The notes: generated by a model from the sequence alone, not told the origin. Positions 42,686 through 52,503 are shown, numbered from the stretch's first letter. The stretch is 58,767 nt of DNA from Prevotella sp. (GCA_016286995.1 JAEEVA010000018.1:1-58767), one strand, 5' to 3'. Translations and numbers: made by a program.

Positions 42686-42733
42686 GGCTGCAAAGGTTTG
42701 GCTTGTTGAAAAATAATGTCTACCTTTGCAGCC
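42686..42733. repeat. 12-bp inverted repeat overlapping a promoter
   Basis: GGCTGCAAAGGT at 42686-42697 is the exact reverse complement of ACCTTTGCAGCC at 42722-42733. The right arm includes the -7 motif of the second nuclease gene. The arms could allow a cruciform or a dimeric protein site. Confidence 0.6.
42721..42729 (+). promoter_or_regulatory. -7 promoter motif of the second nuclease gene
   Basis: TACCTTTGC, 85 bases before the GTG start at 42814. Confidence 0.6.
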
Positions 42734-42813
42734 CTTTTCGCTCTCTTGATTTAAATCAAGGAAAAATATTCAACAGTTGCAGACAACTATCAATAATTAA
42801 AATAAGATAAAAA

Positions 42814-44517
42814 GTGGAAACGAAAAAACTGCTGCTGCTTCCGGCACTGCTGATGGTGCTGACAAGCGGCTGGGCACAGGGTCCCAATAACTCTGGAACT
42901 TATTACAAGAACGCCAACGGCAAGAAGGGCGCAGCCCTGAAGACGGAGTTGGGTGTTATTATCAATCCCCACCACAAGATTGGCTACGACGGTTTGTTCA
43001 GTGCCTATGAACAGACCGACAAGCGTTCTGACGGCTATGTGCGCGACTGGTATTCATGTGTCACCAACTACAGGTTCAGCGACCATGGCGGATATAAGAA
43101 GGAGGGCGACTGCTATAACCGCGAGCACTCTGTACCGCAGAGTTGGTTCAAAGGTAGTGCCAGTGCAGGCTATTTGAAGTGCGACATTGTCCATGTGGTA
43201 CCTACCGACGGCTATGTCAACAACCGTCGCTCGTCGTTCCCCCTGGCCGAGGTCAGTAACGCCACCTACCAGTCGCAACAGGGCTACAGCAAGTTAGGCT
43301 CTTGTAAGACGGCTGGCTACAACAGCACTGTGTTTGAACCCAACGACGAGATTAAGGGCGACATGGCCCGCATGTATTTCTATATGGTGACCTGTTATGA
43401 GTCAGAGGCAGGCGGATGGGGACATAATGTCTTCTCCAGACAGAATCTCGGCTTCGAACAGTGGTATGTCGACATGCTTATGCGCTGGTCGAAGCAGGAC
43501 CCCATCGATGCGCGTGAGATAGCCCGCAACGACGCCGTCTATGCAACCCAGCAGAACCGTAATCCCTTCGTCGACTATCCAGGACTCGAGGACTACATCT
43601 GGGGGGACAAGCAGGACGTACAGTTCAGCTACGACAACTATGAAGGCCATGGTGGTGGCCAGGTGCCGACCGTGGCCATGCCAGTCTTCGCGCCTGACGC
43701 AGGAACATATTATAATAATGTGGAGGTTACGCTGACCACGGCCACAGAGGGTGCTACCATCTATTATACTACTGACGGTGCCGATGCCTCGGCCAACAGC
43801 ATTTATTACGAAGGTCCCTTTACCGTGTCGGAAACCTGTGTCATCAAGGCCGTGGCCATCAAGGACGGTGTGGAGAGCTATCAGGCCTCAGCCTTCTATC
43901 AGATTACCGATGATGAGCAGCCTGACAATCCTGACGATCCTGGTGACGAGCCTGAAGAAGATCCCGAAGAAGGCGGCGACGTGCCTGGTGCTGAAACACC
44001 CGTTAGCGGCGATATTGTCCTCTGCGATAACCTCTTCCATACCAGCTATGGTGGTTCCATCTCTTCCTCAGTGACCGACGACTTGGTCGGCTCAATGCAC
44101 GGCGTTACCGTGACCTATTCGCTGGCCGACGGTTCCAACCGCTATGTCAACAGCAGTCATCTGCGCCTCTATCCCGGTAACAAGCTCATCTTCAGCGTCG
44201 AGCAGGGACAGCTGACCGGACTGGAGTTCGAGTTTGCCAGTGGCACGCCTTCCGACAGGCTTGAGGCCGACGGCGTTGCCCTCAGCGATGCCACGTGGTC
44301 GGGCAATGCCAAGCAGGTGGTCATCACGCTGGCCTCAGGCAAGCATGCCCGTATTTCAAATGTCAAGGTAACCGTTTCTTCTGCTACGGGTATCGATATG
44401 GCAACCTTCCGTACACTCGACGGCCAGCGCGTCATCTACGACCTCAGCGGTCGCCGCGTCACCAATCCTACTCGTGGCATATACTTCGTGGATGGTAAGA
44501 AAGTCATGATAGAATAA
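42814..44517 (+). CDS. Secreted endonuclease I family nuclease (second of the pair)
   Basis: 567 residues starting at a GTG (VETKKLLLLPALLMVL read as Met); no ATG is available before the signal peptide. Same layout as the gene upstream: signal peptide, endonuclease I core with NREH at 102-105 and VPTDGYVNNRRSSFPLAEV, a chitobiase-type domain, an acidic proline/glutamate linker (about 370-395) and a beta-rich C-terminus. The final tail YDLSGRRVTNPTRGIYFVDG is nearly identical to that of the paralogue even in DNA. Tandem duplication is clear. The core motif is intact, so both are likely active. Confidence 0.92.
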   Translation: METKKLLLLPALLMVLTSGWAQGPNNSGTYYKNANGKKGAALKTELGVIINPHHKIGYDGLFSAYEQTDKRSDGYVRDWYSCVTNYRFSDHGGYKKEGDCYNREHSVPQSWFKGSASAGYLKCDIVHVVPTDGYVNNRRSSFPLAEVSNATYQSQQGYSKLGSCKTAGYNSTVFEPNDEIKGDMARMYFYMVTCYESEAGGWGHNVFSRQNLGFEQWYVDMLMRWSKQDPIDAREIARNDAVYATQQNRNPFVDYPGLEDYIWGDKQDVQFSYDNYEGHGGGQVPTVAMPVFAPDAGTYYNNVEVTLTTATEGATIYYTTDGADASANSIYYEGPFTVSETCVIKAVAIKDGVESYQASAFYQITDDEQPDNPDDPGDEPEEDPEEGGDVPGAETPVSGDIVLCDNLFHTSYGGSISSSVTDDLVGSMHGVTVTYSLADGSNRYVNSSHLRLYPGNKLIFSVEQGQLTGLEFEFASGTPSDRLEADGVALSDATWSGNAKQVVITLASGKHARISNVKVTVSSATGIDMATFRTLDGQRVIYDLSGRRVTNPTRGIYFVDGKKVMIE

Positions 44518-44539
44518 ATTAATGATAATACGAAACAAT

Positions 44540-46807
44540 ATGAAGAAGATTTTAATGATGTTGTCGTTTGTGGCGTTTACCATGACGATGATGGCCGTGC
44601 CTGCCAAGCGCGGCATGTGGAAGATGCTGACACTCAGCAATGGTACTGAAGTGAGAGCACAACTGGTGGGTGACGAACACGGACATTACTGGCTGTCTGA
44701 GGACGGTACCGCTTACCGTGAGGTTAGCGGTACAGACCGCTATGAGGCTATTGATGTTCAGCAAGCTGTGGCGAAGGCCAATGCCCGTCGCGCCAAAGCC
44801 AATGCCCGTCGCACGAAGCGACTGGGTAGCCATCGTGTCGTCGTTGGCGAGCAGACCCACTACACGGGTGAGAAGAAAGGACTGGTCATCCTGATGAACT
44901 TCAAGGACACCAAGTTCAAGACCGCCAACAACTTAGCTAAGTACAAGGACATTCTCAACAAGGAGAACTATAACGTCAGCCCCTTCCAGGGTTCCGTGGC
45001 TGACTACTTCAAGGCGCAGAGCACCGATGCTAACGGTGAGAGCCAGTTTGTGCTTACCTTTGACGTCGTAGGTCCCTATACGGCTCTTAAAAATTACTCA
45101 TACTACGGTACAGATAGTGGTGCCGAGGGCAACGACCAGCATCCCGATGAGTTGGTGGTTGAAGCTGTTCAGGCTGCTGCCGCCGACGCTGAGGCCAACC
45201 TCAACTTTGCCGACTACGACTGGGATGGTGACGGCGAGGTCGACCAAGTGTTCATCCTCTATGCAGGAAAAGGACAGGCCGATGGCGGTGCTGCTAATAC
45301 CATCTGGCCTCACATGTGGTATTTGTCAGGCACCAACATGCAGCAGGAGATTAATGGTGTCACCATTGACACCTACGCCTGTTCGAATGAAATTATGTCC
45401 GATGGCACCATCGAGGGCATTGGCTGCTTCTGCCACGAGTTCAGCCATTGCATGGGATTCCCCGATTTCTACGACACCAGCTACAGTGGCTGGTACGGTA
45501 TGGGCAGCTGGGACCTGATGTGCAGCGGCTCCTATAATGGCAACACCTATAAGCCGGCAGGTTACAACGCCTATGAGAAGTGGATGTCTGGCTGGCTGGA
45601 ACCCATCGAGCTGACTGAGGACGTGAAGGTCGAGAACCTCAAGGCCCTCAGCGACGGCGGCGACGCCTACATCCTCTACAATAGTGGCCACCGCGACGAA
45701 TACTATACCATCGAGAACCGTCAGAAGAAGGGCTGGGATGCTGAGTTACCGGGCAAGGGCCTCATGATTGTCCATGTCGACTTCGACTCTAATATCTGGC
45801 AGGAGAACAATCCCAACACCAAAGTCACCCAGCAGGATGTGAACGACTATGCAGCAGAAGGCTACACCATCCATGCGAACGACCATCAGCGCTTTGCACT
45901 CTTCTGTGCTGATAACAAACCTAGCGATTATTCGGAATCCAACGACCTCTATCCTTATGGCAACAAGAACAGTCTGACGGCCACGTCGACGCCCAAGGCT
46001 TCGCTCTACAACACCAATGCCGCCGGTACGAAGCTCATGGAGAAGGGCATCACCGCCATTACCCAGAATGCCGACGGCACGATGTCGTTCGTCTATGGCG
46101 ATCCCGACAATCCTGAAAATCCGGAGAATCCCGATCCTATCATCAATCCCGACCTGCCCGAGGGTACGCTGCTTAGCGAGACCTTCGACAATCTCGACGG
46201 TGAGGGAGGAAATGACGGCAAGTGGAGCGGCTCTCTTTCCATGCCAGCCATTGACCTGACCGATTCCGAAAGTCCCCTGTACGGCTGGACGTCCGACAAC
46301 GGTAAGGTGTATGCCGGCAACAAGTGTGTCAAGTTAGGCACGTCGAGCCTTCCCGGCATCATCACTACGCCTGCTATGACCGTCAGTAGTACCGCCAAGC
46401 TCACTTTCCGTGCTGGTGCATGGAAAACCACTGACGAGAACACCACGTTGAAACTGTCGGTCAGTAACGGCACCATCGAACCCGCTGAAGTCACCATGAA
46501 GACTGGCGAGTTTACCGCCTTCGAGGCCACCATTACTGTCAACAACGGAGCTGCCCCCGGATATGCTGCCGCCAATTCCAATGTCAAAGTCACCTTCGCC
46601 ACCGAGGGTGCTAAGGCTCGCTTCTTCCTCGACGACGTCGATGTGAAAGCTGCCGGTGCTACGTCGATTAGTGAAAAGGGAATAGTGAAAAATGAAACAG
46701 CCACTGCCGCCACCGATTGGTACACCCTCGACGGTCGCCGCCTCAGCGGTCAGCCCGTCAACAAGGGGCTCTACATTGTTAACGGTAAAAAGTATATAGT
46801 TAAGTAA
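44540..46807 (+). CDS. Secreted M6-family metalloprotease
   Basis: About 755 residues from MKKILMMLSFVAF; a Met six codons earlier is less likely. Zinc motif HEFSHCMGFPD at about residues 299-309 of this start (immune inhibitor A/M6 type), followed by the Met-turn-like GSWDLMCSG. The N-terminal propeptide region includes a repeat (KANARRAKANARRTKR). The middle has calcium-binding-like DYDWDGDGEVDQVF. It ends in the secretion tail YTLDGRRLSGQPVNKGLYIV. Secreted protease acting on host or dietary proteins. Starts 22 bases after the second nuclease and may share its transcript. Confidence 0.9.
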   Translation: MKKILMMLSFVAFTMTMMAVPAKRGMWKMLTLSNGTEVRAQLVGDEHGHYWLSEDGTAYREVSGTDRYEAIDVQQAVAKANARRAKANARRTKRLGSHRVVVGEQTHYTGEKKGLVILMNFKDTKFKTANNLAKYKDILNKENYNVSPFQGSVADYFKAQSTDANGESQFVLTFDVVGPYTALKNYSYYGTDSGAEGNDQHPDELVVEAVQAAAADAEANLNFADYDWDGDGEVDQVFILYAGKGQADGGAANTIWPHMWYLSGTNMQQEINGVTIDTYACSNEIMSDGTIEGIGCFCHEFSHCMGFPDFYDTSYSGWYGMGSWDLMCSGSYNGNTYKPAGYNAYEKWMSGWLEPIELTEDVKVENLKALSDGGDAYILYNSGHRDEYYTIENRQKKGWDAELPGKGLMIVHVDFDSNIWQENNPNTKVTQQDVNDYAAEGYTIHANDHQRFALFCADNKPSDYSESNDLYPYGNKNSLTATSTPKASLYNTNAAGTKLMEKGITAITQNADGTMSFVYGDPDNPENPENPDPIINPDLPEGTLLSETFDNLDGEGGNDGKWSGSLSMPAIDLTDSESPLYGWTSDNGKVYAGNKCVKLGTSSLPGIITTPAMTVSSTAKLTFRAGAWKTTDENTTLKLSVSNGTIEPAEVTMKTGEFTAFEATITVNNGAAPGYAAANSNVKVTFATEGAKARFFLDDVDVKAAGATSISEKGIVKNETATAATDWYTLDGRRLSGQPVNKGLYIVNGKKYIVK

Positions 46808-46836
46808 CCTATCGGCTGTCAGACAACGGAAGTGTT

Positions 46837-46908
46837 AAAACTGTGCCATGCTTTGGCACACAGTGTGCCACGGCTTGGCACACGTTGTGCCAAGCCGTGG
46901 CACAGTTT
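46837..46908. terminator. Multi-arm palindrome, probable terminator
   Basis: TGTGCCACGGCTTGGCACA (46864-46882) is the exact reverse complement of 46886-46904, and outer arms AAAACTGTGCCA (46837-46848) and TGGCACAGTTTT (46897-46908) also pair. Alternative stems are possible. A T-run follows. It lies 30 bases past the protease stop. Confidence 0.7.
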
Positions 46909-47146
46909 TCTGTTTGGCATGTGTAAACGCTCAATTAACATTTTCTTAACATAATAAGGATATGCCTTTAACTTAAAATTCCTATCCTTTTAACATAAAA
47001 AGAGCCTCTATTTAACATAACAATATGCAAAAGAGATATGAATACAGAGCATCAAAGATGGACTATAACAACCTTCCTATGGTTTAAATTATGTTAATTG
47101 GTTAAGTTTTCCACTTTTTTGTTGAAGTAGAGTGAAAAGAAATGAC

Positions 47147-47155
47147 TATCTTTGC
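47147..47155 (+). promoter_or_regulatory. -7 promoter motif of the carboxyltransferase gene
   Basis: TATCTTTGC with TTG at 47122-47124; leader of about 35 bases. Confidence 0.65.
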
Positions 47156-47194
47156 AGGAAATATACTCATTAGTGAAACCTTATTATCAGTTTT

Positions 47195-48973
47195 ATGAAA
47201 AAGAAGATTAAGTTTAGCCTCGTCTATCGCGACATGTGGCAGTCAAGCGGCAAGTTCCAGCCCCGTAAGGACCAGTTAGAGCGCATAGCCCCAGTGATTA
47301 TTGACATGGGATGCTTTGCCCGTGTAGAGACCAATGGTGGTGCCTTCGAGCAGGTGAACCTGCTGGCAGGTGAGAATCCTAACCCAGCAGTCCGTGCTTT
47401 CTGCAAGCCGTTCAACGAGGCAGGCATACAAACCCACATGCTGGACCGTGGCTTGAATGCCATCCGCATGTATCCCGTGCCTGACGACGTCCGTCAGCTG
47501 ATGTACAAGGTGAAGAAGGCGCAGGGTGTGGACATTCCGCGCATCTTCTGCGGTCTGAACGACACGCGCAACATCATTCCCAGCATCAAGTGGGCCAAGG
47601 AGGCCGGTATGATTCCGCAGGCTACGCTGTGTATCACGACGAGTCCCGTGCACACCGTGGAATACTATAGTGGCATTGCCGACGAGGTGATTGCTGCCGG
47701 TGCCGAGGAAATCTGTCTGAAGGATATGGCAGGTATCGGTCAGCCCGCTCTGTTGGGTGCCCTGACGAAGGCCATCAAGGAGAAGCATCCCGACGTCATC
47801 ATCCAGTATCACGGACACTCAGGTCCCGGCTTGTCAATGGCCTCGATTCTGGAGGTGTGCAACAACGGTGCCGACATCATCGATACGGCCATTGAGCCGC
47901 TGTCGTGGGGTAAGGTGCATCCGGATATTATCTCGGTACAGTCGATGCTGAAGAACGAAGGCTTCGAGGTAGACGAAATCAATATGAATGCGTATATGCA
48001 GGCACGTAGCCTGACGCAGGAGTTCGTGGACGACTGGCTGGGCTACTTCATCAATCCTGCTAACAAGCACATGTCGAGCCTGTTGTTGGGTTGCGGTCTG
48101 CCTGGTGGTATGATGGGTTCAATGATGGCCGACCTGGGTGGCATCCACAGCAGCATCAACAAGCTGCGCGCCAAGAAGGGTGAGCCGGAACTGGGCATTG
48201 ACGACATGCTCGTGAAGCTGTTCCAGGAGGTAGAGTATGTGTGGCCGAAGGTAGGTTATCCCCCATTAGTGACGCCGTTCTCTCAGTATACGAAGAACAT
48301 TGCGCTGATGAACCTGCTGACCATCGAACAGGGCAAGGGCCGCTACGTGATGATGGACGATGCCATGTGGGGCATGATCCTGGGCAAGAGCGGCAAGATT
48401 CCTGGCGAGATTGCTCCCGAACTGAAGGAGCTGGCTGCCAAGCAGGGCAAGGAGTTCACCGACGTCGACCCGCACACTTTGCTGAAGAATGCGCTGCCCG
48501 ATTTCCGCAAGGAGATGGACGAGAACGGCTGGGAGTACGGTCAAGACGACGAGGAGCTGTTCGAGCTGGCTATGCACCCCGAGCAGTACCGCGTGCTGAA
48601 GAGCGGTATGGCCAAGAAGAACTTCCTGGCCGACCTGCAGAAGCAGAAGGATGCCAAGTTAGGCAGCAAGATGAGTCTCGAGGAACTGTCGGCCTTCAAA
48701 CATGCCAAAGCCGACCCTATTACGGCTCCCGTTGCCGGACAGGTGTACTACGAATTCTCGGGCGAAGGCGCCTGCGAGCCTTGTCTGGAACCGTTTATCG
48801 GCCAGAAGTACCAGGAGGGCGACACCTACTGCTACATTCAGGCTTCTTGGGGCGAGATTGTTCCCATTCCAGCCTGTCTGGGTGGTAAGCTCGTCGAGGT
48901 GGCCGCCAAGCAGGGTGCCAAGGTGCGCCGTGGCGACAACTTAGGTTGGATTGAGCGGCCTAACGGCAATTAA
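47195..48973 (+). CDS. Oxaloacetate decarboxylase/pyruvate carboxylase-type carboxyltransferase with degenerate biotin domain
   Basis: 592 residues. TIM-barrel carboxyltransferase of the pyruvate carboxylase subunit B / oxaloacetate decarboxylase alpha type: opening YRDMWQSSGKF, carboxylated-lysine motif CLKDMAG (about 173) and metal ligands YHGHSGPG (about 205). The C-terminal domain (about 513-592) has the biotinyl fold (TAPVAGQVYYEFSGEGACEP, ending KVRRGDNLGWIE), but where biotinylated proteins read EAMKM it reads ASWGEIVPI, so there is no lysine to carry biotin. The enzyme would need a separate biotin carrier. It transfers carboxyl groups between oxaloacetate or pyruvate and biotin, linking C3 and C4 acids in succinate/propionate metabolism. 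Confidence 0.85.
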   Translation: MKKKIKFSLVYRDMWQSSGKFQPRKDQLERIAPVIIDMGCFARVETNGGAFEQVNLLAGENPNPAVRAFCKPFNEAGIQTHMLDRGLNAIRMYPVPDDVRQLMYKVKKAQGVDIPRIFCGLNDTRNIIPSIKWAKEAGMIPQATLCITTSPVHTVEYYSGIADEVIAAGAEEICLKDMAGIGQPALLGALTKAIKEKHPDVIIQYHGHSGPGLSMASILEVCNNGADIIDTAIEPLSWGKVHPDIISVQSMLKNEGFEVDEINMNAYMQARSLTQEFVDDWLGYFINPANKHMSSLLLGCGLPGGMMGSMMADLGGIHSSINKLRAKKGEPELGIDDMLVKLFQEVEYVWPKVGYPPLVTPFSQYTKNIALMNLLTIEQGKGRYVMMDDAMWGMILGKSGKIPGEIAPELKELAAKQGKEFTDVDPHTLLKNALPDFRKEMDENGWEYGQDDEELFELAMHPEQYRVLKSGMAKKNFLADLQKQKDAKLGSKMSLEELSAFKHAKADPITAPVAGQVYYEFSGEGACEPCLEPFIGQKYQEGDTYCYIQASWGEIVPIPACLGGKLVEVAAKQGAKVRRGDNLGWIERPNGN

Positions 48974-49039
48974 GAGTTAAGAATTAAGAATTGTTGCCTA
49001 CGGCATTAAGAATTAAGAATTAGGCTGACTAAACTCATT

Positions 49040-50311
49040 TTGGAAACGAAAGAGATACATATTAGTGACTATCATTATGACCTGCCTGATGAACGGATAG
49101 CCAAATTTCCGGAACCACAGCGCGACCATTCGAAGTTGCTGATATACAACAAAGGTAAGGTAGGGGAGGATGTGTTCTGGCATCTTCCCCAGTACCTTCC
49201 AAAGGGTGGCCTGATGGTGATGAACAACACCAAGGTCATTCAGGCGCGCCTGCACTTCCGTAAGAGCGACGCCTACGGACAGCCTACGGGCGCCCTGATA
49301 GAGATATTCCTGTTGGAGCCTTTTGTGCCTGCCGACTACGAGCAGATGTTCCAGCAGACGAGCCGTTGCCAGTGGCTGTGCTTGGTGGGTAACCAGAAAA
49401 AATGGAAGGAAGGCCCACTATTTCGCAAACTGGAAATCAGGAACGAGACAATAGACATCCGTGCAACTCGTCTGGGTGAGCACGGCACCAGTCAGCTCAT
49501 CGACTTTGAGTGGAGCGTCACGCCAAGTTCTTCTTCAAATGGCGAAGAGAGTGGCGTGAAGGGTGTGTCGTTTGCTGAAATCCTCGATGCGATGGGTGAG
49601 TTGCCCATTCCGCCATACCTGAACCGTGAGACCCAGGAGAGCGACAAGACCACATACCAGACGGTATACTCGAAAATCAAGGGTAGCGTGGCGGCTCCGA
49701 CTGCCGGCCTGCACTTCACACAACGGGTGTTGGATGATGTCGATGCCCGAGGTATTGAGCGTGAGGAACTGACGCTACACGTTGGCGCAGGAACCTTTAA
49801 GCCCGTGAAGAGCGAGACCATCGGCGAGCATGCCATGCATACGGAGTATATTGCTGTGCGCCGTCATACCGTTGAGCGTCTGTTGGCTCATCAGTGTGAG
49901 GCTATTGCCGTCGGCACTACCAGCGTGCGTACGCTGGAAAGTCTGTACTATATGGGTCTGAAGCTTGAAAACGACCCGACGCTGTCGGCTGAGGCCTTGC
50001 ACGTTTGCCAATGGGAGCCTTACGAACATGTGGCAAGCATCACGCCGCAGAAGGCGCTACAGAATCTGTTAGCGTGGTATGATCGGAACGGCGAGAGCGT
50101 CCTGCATTCGTCTACGCAGATTATCATCGCTCCGGGCTATGACTACAAGATAGTGAAAATGCTCATCACCAACTTCCATCAGCCGCAGTCGACGCTGCTC
50201 TTGCTGGTGAGTGCCTTTGTGCATGGTGACTGGCGCAAGATTTACGACTATGCTCTGGCTCATGACTTCCGTTTCCTGAGCTATGGCGACTCGTCGCTGT
50301 TGATTCCCTGA
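49040..50311 (+). CDS. queA: S-adenosylmethionine:tRNA ribosyltransferase-isomerase
   Basis: 423 residues starting with TTG; the first sensible residues (HISDYHYDLPDERIAKFPEP) match the usual N-terminus, and no ATG occurs before it. Core motifs: KLLIYNKGKV, LMVMNNTKVIQARL, AAPTAGLHFT, LHVGAGTFKPV, TTSVRTLESL and NFHQPQSTLLLLVSAF. It makes epoxyqueuosine in tRNA by transferring the ribosyl part of AdoMet to preQ1. It is slightly longer than the Escherichia coli enzyme because of inserts around residues 155-180. Runs in the same direction as the carboxyltransferase and nadE. Confidence 0.96.
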   Translation: METKEIHISDYHYDLPDERIAKFPEPQRDHSKLLIYNKGKVGEDVFWHLPQYLPKGGLMVMNNTKVIQARLHFRKSDAYGQPTGALIEIFLLEPFVPADYEQMFQQTSRCQWLCLVGNQKKWKEGPLFRKLEIRNETIDIRATRLGEHGTSQLIDFEWSVTPSSSSNGEESGVKGVSFAEILDAMGELPIPPYLNRETQESDKTTYQTVYSKIKGSVAAPTAGLHFTQRVLDDVDARGIEREELTLHVGAGTFKPVKSETIGEHAMHTEYIAVRRHTVERLLAHQCEAIAVGTTSVRTLESLYYMGLKLENDPTLSAEALHVCQWEPYEHVASITPQKALQNLLAWYDRNGESVLHSSTQIIIAPGYDYKIVKMLITNFHQPQSTLLLLVSAFVHGDWRKIYDYALAHDFRFLSYGDSSLLIP

Positions 50312-50351
50312 GGGGAAGTAAAAAGGTAAGAAAGTAAGAAAGTAAAGATAT

Positions 50352-52277
50352 ATGAAGTACGGATTAATTAAAGTCGCTGCTGCCGTTCCTGCTGTCAAGG
50401 TGGCCGACATTGCGTATAACGTGGTAGAAATCGAGAAACTCATCACGCTGGCTGACAGCGAGGACGTGGAGATTGTCTGTTTCCCCGAACTCTGTCTGAC
50501 GGGCTATTCCTGTCAGGACCTGTTCAAGTCGCAACTGCTGCAGACCAAAGCCGAGGAAGGCCTGATGATGCTTCTAGAGTTTACGCGTAAGCTTGATATC
50601 ATCTGTGTCATCGGTATGCCTATACAGGCTGAGGGACTGTTGCTCAACTGTGCTGTCATCATCCAGAGCGGCAGCATTCTGGGTATCGTCCCAAAGACCT
50701 ATCTGCCTAACTACAACGAGTTTTACGAGAAACGCTGGTTTGCATCGGCTCAGGACCTTAACAGTACGTCGTTTTATCTGGCGGGCAACCTTGTCACGCT
50801 GAGTGCCGACCCCAAACTGTTCCAGACGGGCGACGGCGTCAAGTTTGGCGTCGAGATATGTGAAGACCTCTGGGCTCCCGTGCCTCCCAGCAACCTGCTG
50901 ACGATGGCTGGTGCCGACATCATTCTGAACTGCTCGGCCAGCGACGACCTCATCGGCAAGCATCGCTATCTGCGTTCGTTGCTCATGCAGCAGAGTGCCC
51001 GTACGCTGAGCGGTTACGTCTATGCCTCGTGTGGCTTTGGCGAGTCCACGCAGGATGTCGTCTATGGCGGCAATGCCATCATTGTTGAGAACGGCCGCAT
51101 ACTGGTCGAGGGCGACCGCTACTCCTTGCAGCCGCAGTTGCAGGTTACGCAGATTGATGTTGAACGCCTGCGCACGGAGCGTCAGTCGAACACCACCTTC
51201 ATCAATGCCCAGCGTGGTGCCCATGCTGCCATCATCGATGCCAAACCCCTGAGCGGTGAGCATTCGTTCAAGATGGAACGCCCCGTCAATCCGCATCCCT
51301 TCATTCCCAATGCCAACGATATGGCCGAGACGTGTGAAGAGATACTCAATATCCAGACAGTAGGACTGGCCAAGCGTCTGCTCCATACCAACTGCGAACA
51401 TGTTGTCATTGGCATCAGCGGCGGTCTCGATTCCACACTGGCCCTGCTGATATGCGTGCGCACCTTCGACAAGCTGGGCTACGACCGTCGTGGCATCATC
51501 GGCGTCACCATGCCAGGCTTTGGTACCAGCGATCGCACCCACGATAATGCCACGTCGCTCATGCAGTCGTTAGGCATTTCACAGATGGAGATTTCCATCA
51601 GCAAGGCTGTCACTCAGCACTTCGAGGATATCGGTCACGACCCGAAGAAGCACGATGCCACCTATGAGAATTCCCAGGCTCGCGAGCGCACCCAGATACT
51701 GATGGACCTCGCCAACAAGTTGCAGGCCATTGTGGTCGGTACGGGTGACTTGTCGGAATTGGCTCTGGGCTGGGCAACGTATAATGGCGACCACATGTCG
51801 ATGTATGGTGTCAATGCCGGTGTGCCGAAGACGCTCATCCAGTATCTCATCCGCTATATTGCTGCCATTCCGGCCTTTGGTGCCCAGCGCGACGTGCTTA
51901 TTGACGTGGTCAACACGCCCATCTCGCCTGAGTTGACACCTGCCGATGCCGAGGGAAACATTCAGCAGAAGACCGAGGACCTTGTCGGCCCTTATGAGCT
52001 GCACGACTTCTTCCTCTACCATTTCATGCGTTTCGGCTTCCGACCTGCCAAGATATTCCTCCTGGCACAGCATGCCTTTATGAAGGAATACGACGCTGAA
52101 ACCATCAAGAAATGGCTGCTAGTATTCTTCCGCCGCTTCTTCTCGCAGCAGTTCAAGCGTTCCTGTTTGCCCGACGGTCCGAAGGTTGGCAGCATCAGTC
52201 TTTCGCCACGTGGTGACTGGCGCATGCCCAGCGATGCCTCGTCGGCTCTCTGGCTCAAGGAGTGTGAGGAATTATAA
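50352..52277 (+). CDS. nadE: Glutamine-dependent NAD+ synthetase
   Basis: 641 residues. The N-terminal nitrilase-type glutaminase (about 1-290) has the catalytic triad Glu46 (FPELCLTGYSC), Lys115 (KTYLPNYNEFYEKRWF) and Cys170 (VEICEDLWAP). The C-terminal synthetase has the ATP-pyrophosphatase loop SGGLDS at 356-361 and GTGDLSELALGW. It amidates nicotinic acid adenine dinucleotide with ammonia from glutamine, the last step of NAD+ synthesis. Starts 40 bases after queA, with a run of AAGTAAGA repeats in the gap. Confidence 0.96.
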   Translation: MKYGLIKVAAAVPAVKVADIAYNVVEIEKLITLADSEDVEIVCFPELCLTGYSCQDLFKSQLLQTKAEEGLMMLLEFTRKLDIICVIGMPIQAEGLLLNCAVIIQSGSILGIVPKTYLPNYNEFYEKRWFASAQDLNSTSFYLAGNLVTLSADPKLFQTGDGVKFGVEICEDLWAPVPPSNLLTMAGADIILNCSASDDLIGKHRYLRSLLMQQSARTLSGYVYASCGFGESTQDVVYGGNAIIVENGRILVEGDRYSLQPQLQVTQIDVERLRTERQSNTTFINAQRGAHAAIIDAKPLSGEHSFKMERPVNPHPFIPNANDMAETCEEILNIQTVGLAKRLLHTNCEHVVIGISGGLDSTLALLICVRTFDKLGYDRRGIIGVTMPGFGTSDRTHDNATSLMQSLGISQMEISISKAVTQHFEDIGHDPKKHDATYENSQARERTQILMDLANKLQAIVVGTGDLSELALGWATYNGDHMSMYGVNAGVPKTLIQYLIRYIAAIPAFGAQRDVLIDVVNTPISPELTPADAEGNIQQKTEDLVGPYELHDFFLYHFMRFGFRPAKIFLLAQHAFMKEYDAETIKKWLLVFFRRFFSQQFKRSCLPDGPKVGSISLSPRGDWRMPSDASSALWLKECEEL

Positions 52278-52422
52278 TGTAATACAAGTTTTCAAGTTTT
52301 TTCTATCACGAATTAGAGAATTATAGAATTATATAAGATGAGTTTTGCATCTCTTTCTGGCATGCAGCACCCAATAAAAATTCTCTAATTCTCTAATTCT
52401 TGATAATTACAAGAAATAATTA

Positions 52423-52503
52423 CTTGATAAGTTCGACGCTGCGCTGCAGGAACTTATCTTATTAACCCTTGATAAGTTCGACGCTGCGCTGCAGGAACTT
52501 ATC
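52423..52503. repeat. 36-bp duplication at the htpG 3' end
   Basis: 52423-52458 and 52468-52503 are identical for 36 bases, 45 bases apart (15 codons). The copy at 52468-52503 codes for the last residues of HtpG (DKFLQRSVELIK); the other lies just past the stop in the same frame and would add the same 12 residues if the stop were read through. Confidence 0.9.

Larger units (their letters stand above)
46808..47194. other. Gene-free stretch with terminator and promoter
   Basis: 387 bases. The palindrome cluster at 46837-46908 looks like a terminator. The 47000s contain AT-rich sequence with repeated TTAACATAA words, then the promoter of the carboxyltransferase gene at 47147-47155. No further gene seen. 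Confidence 0.6.

Noticed and set aside
52290..52410. Inverted repeat of AATTCTCTAA words after nadE
   Set aside because: AT-rich and imperfect; could be a weak terminator between convergent genes but not clear enough to list.
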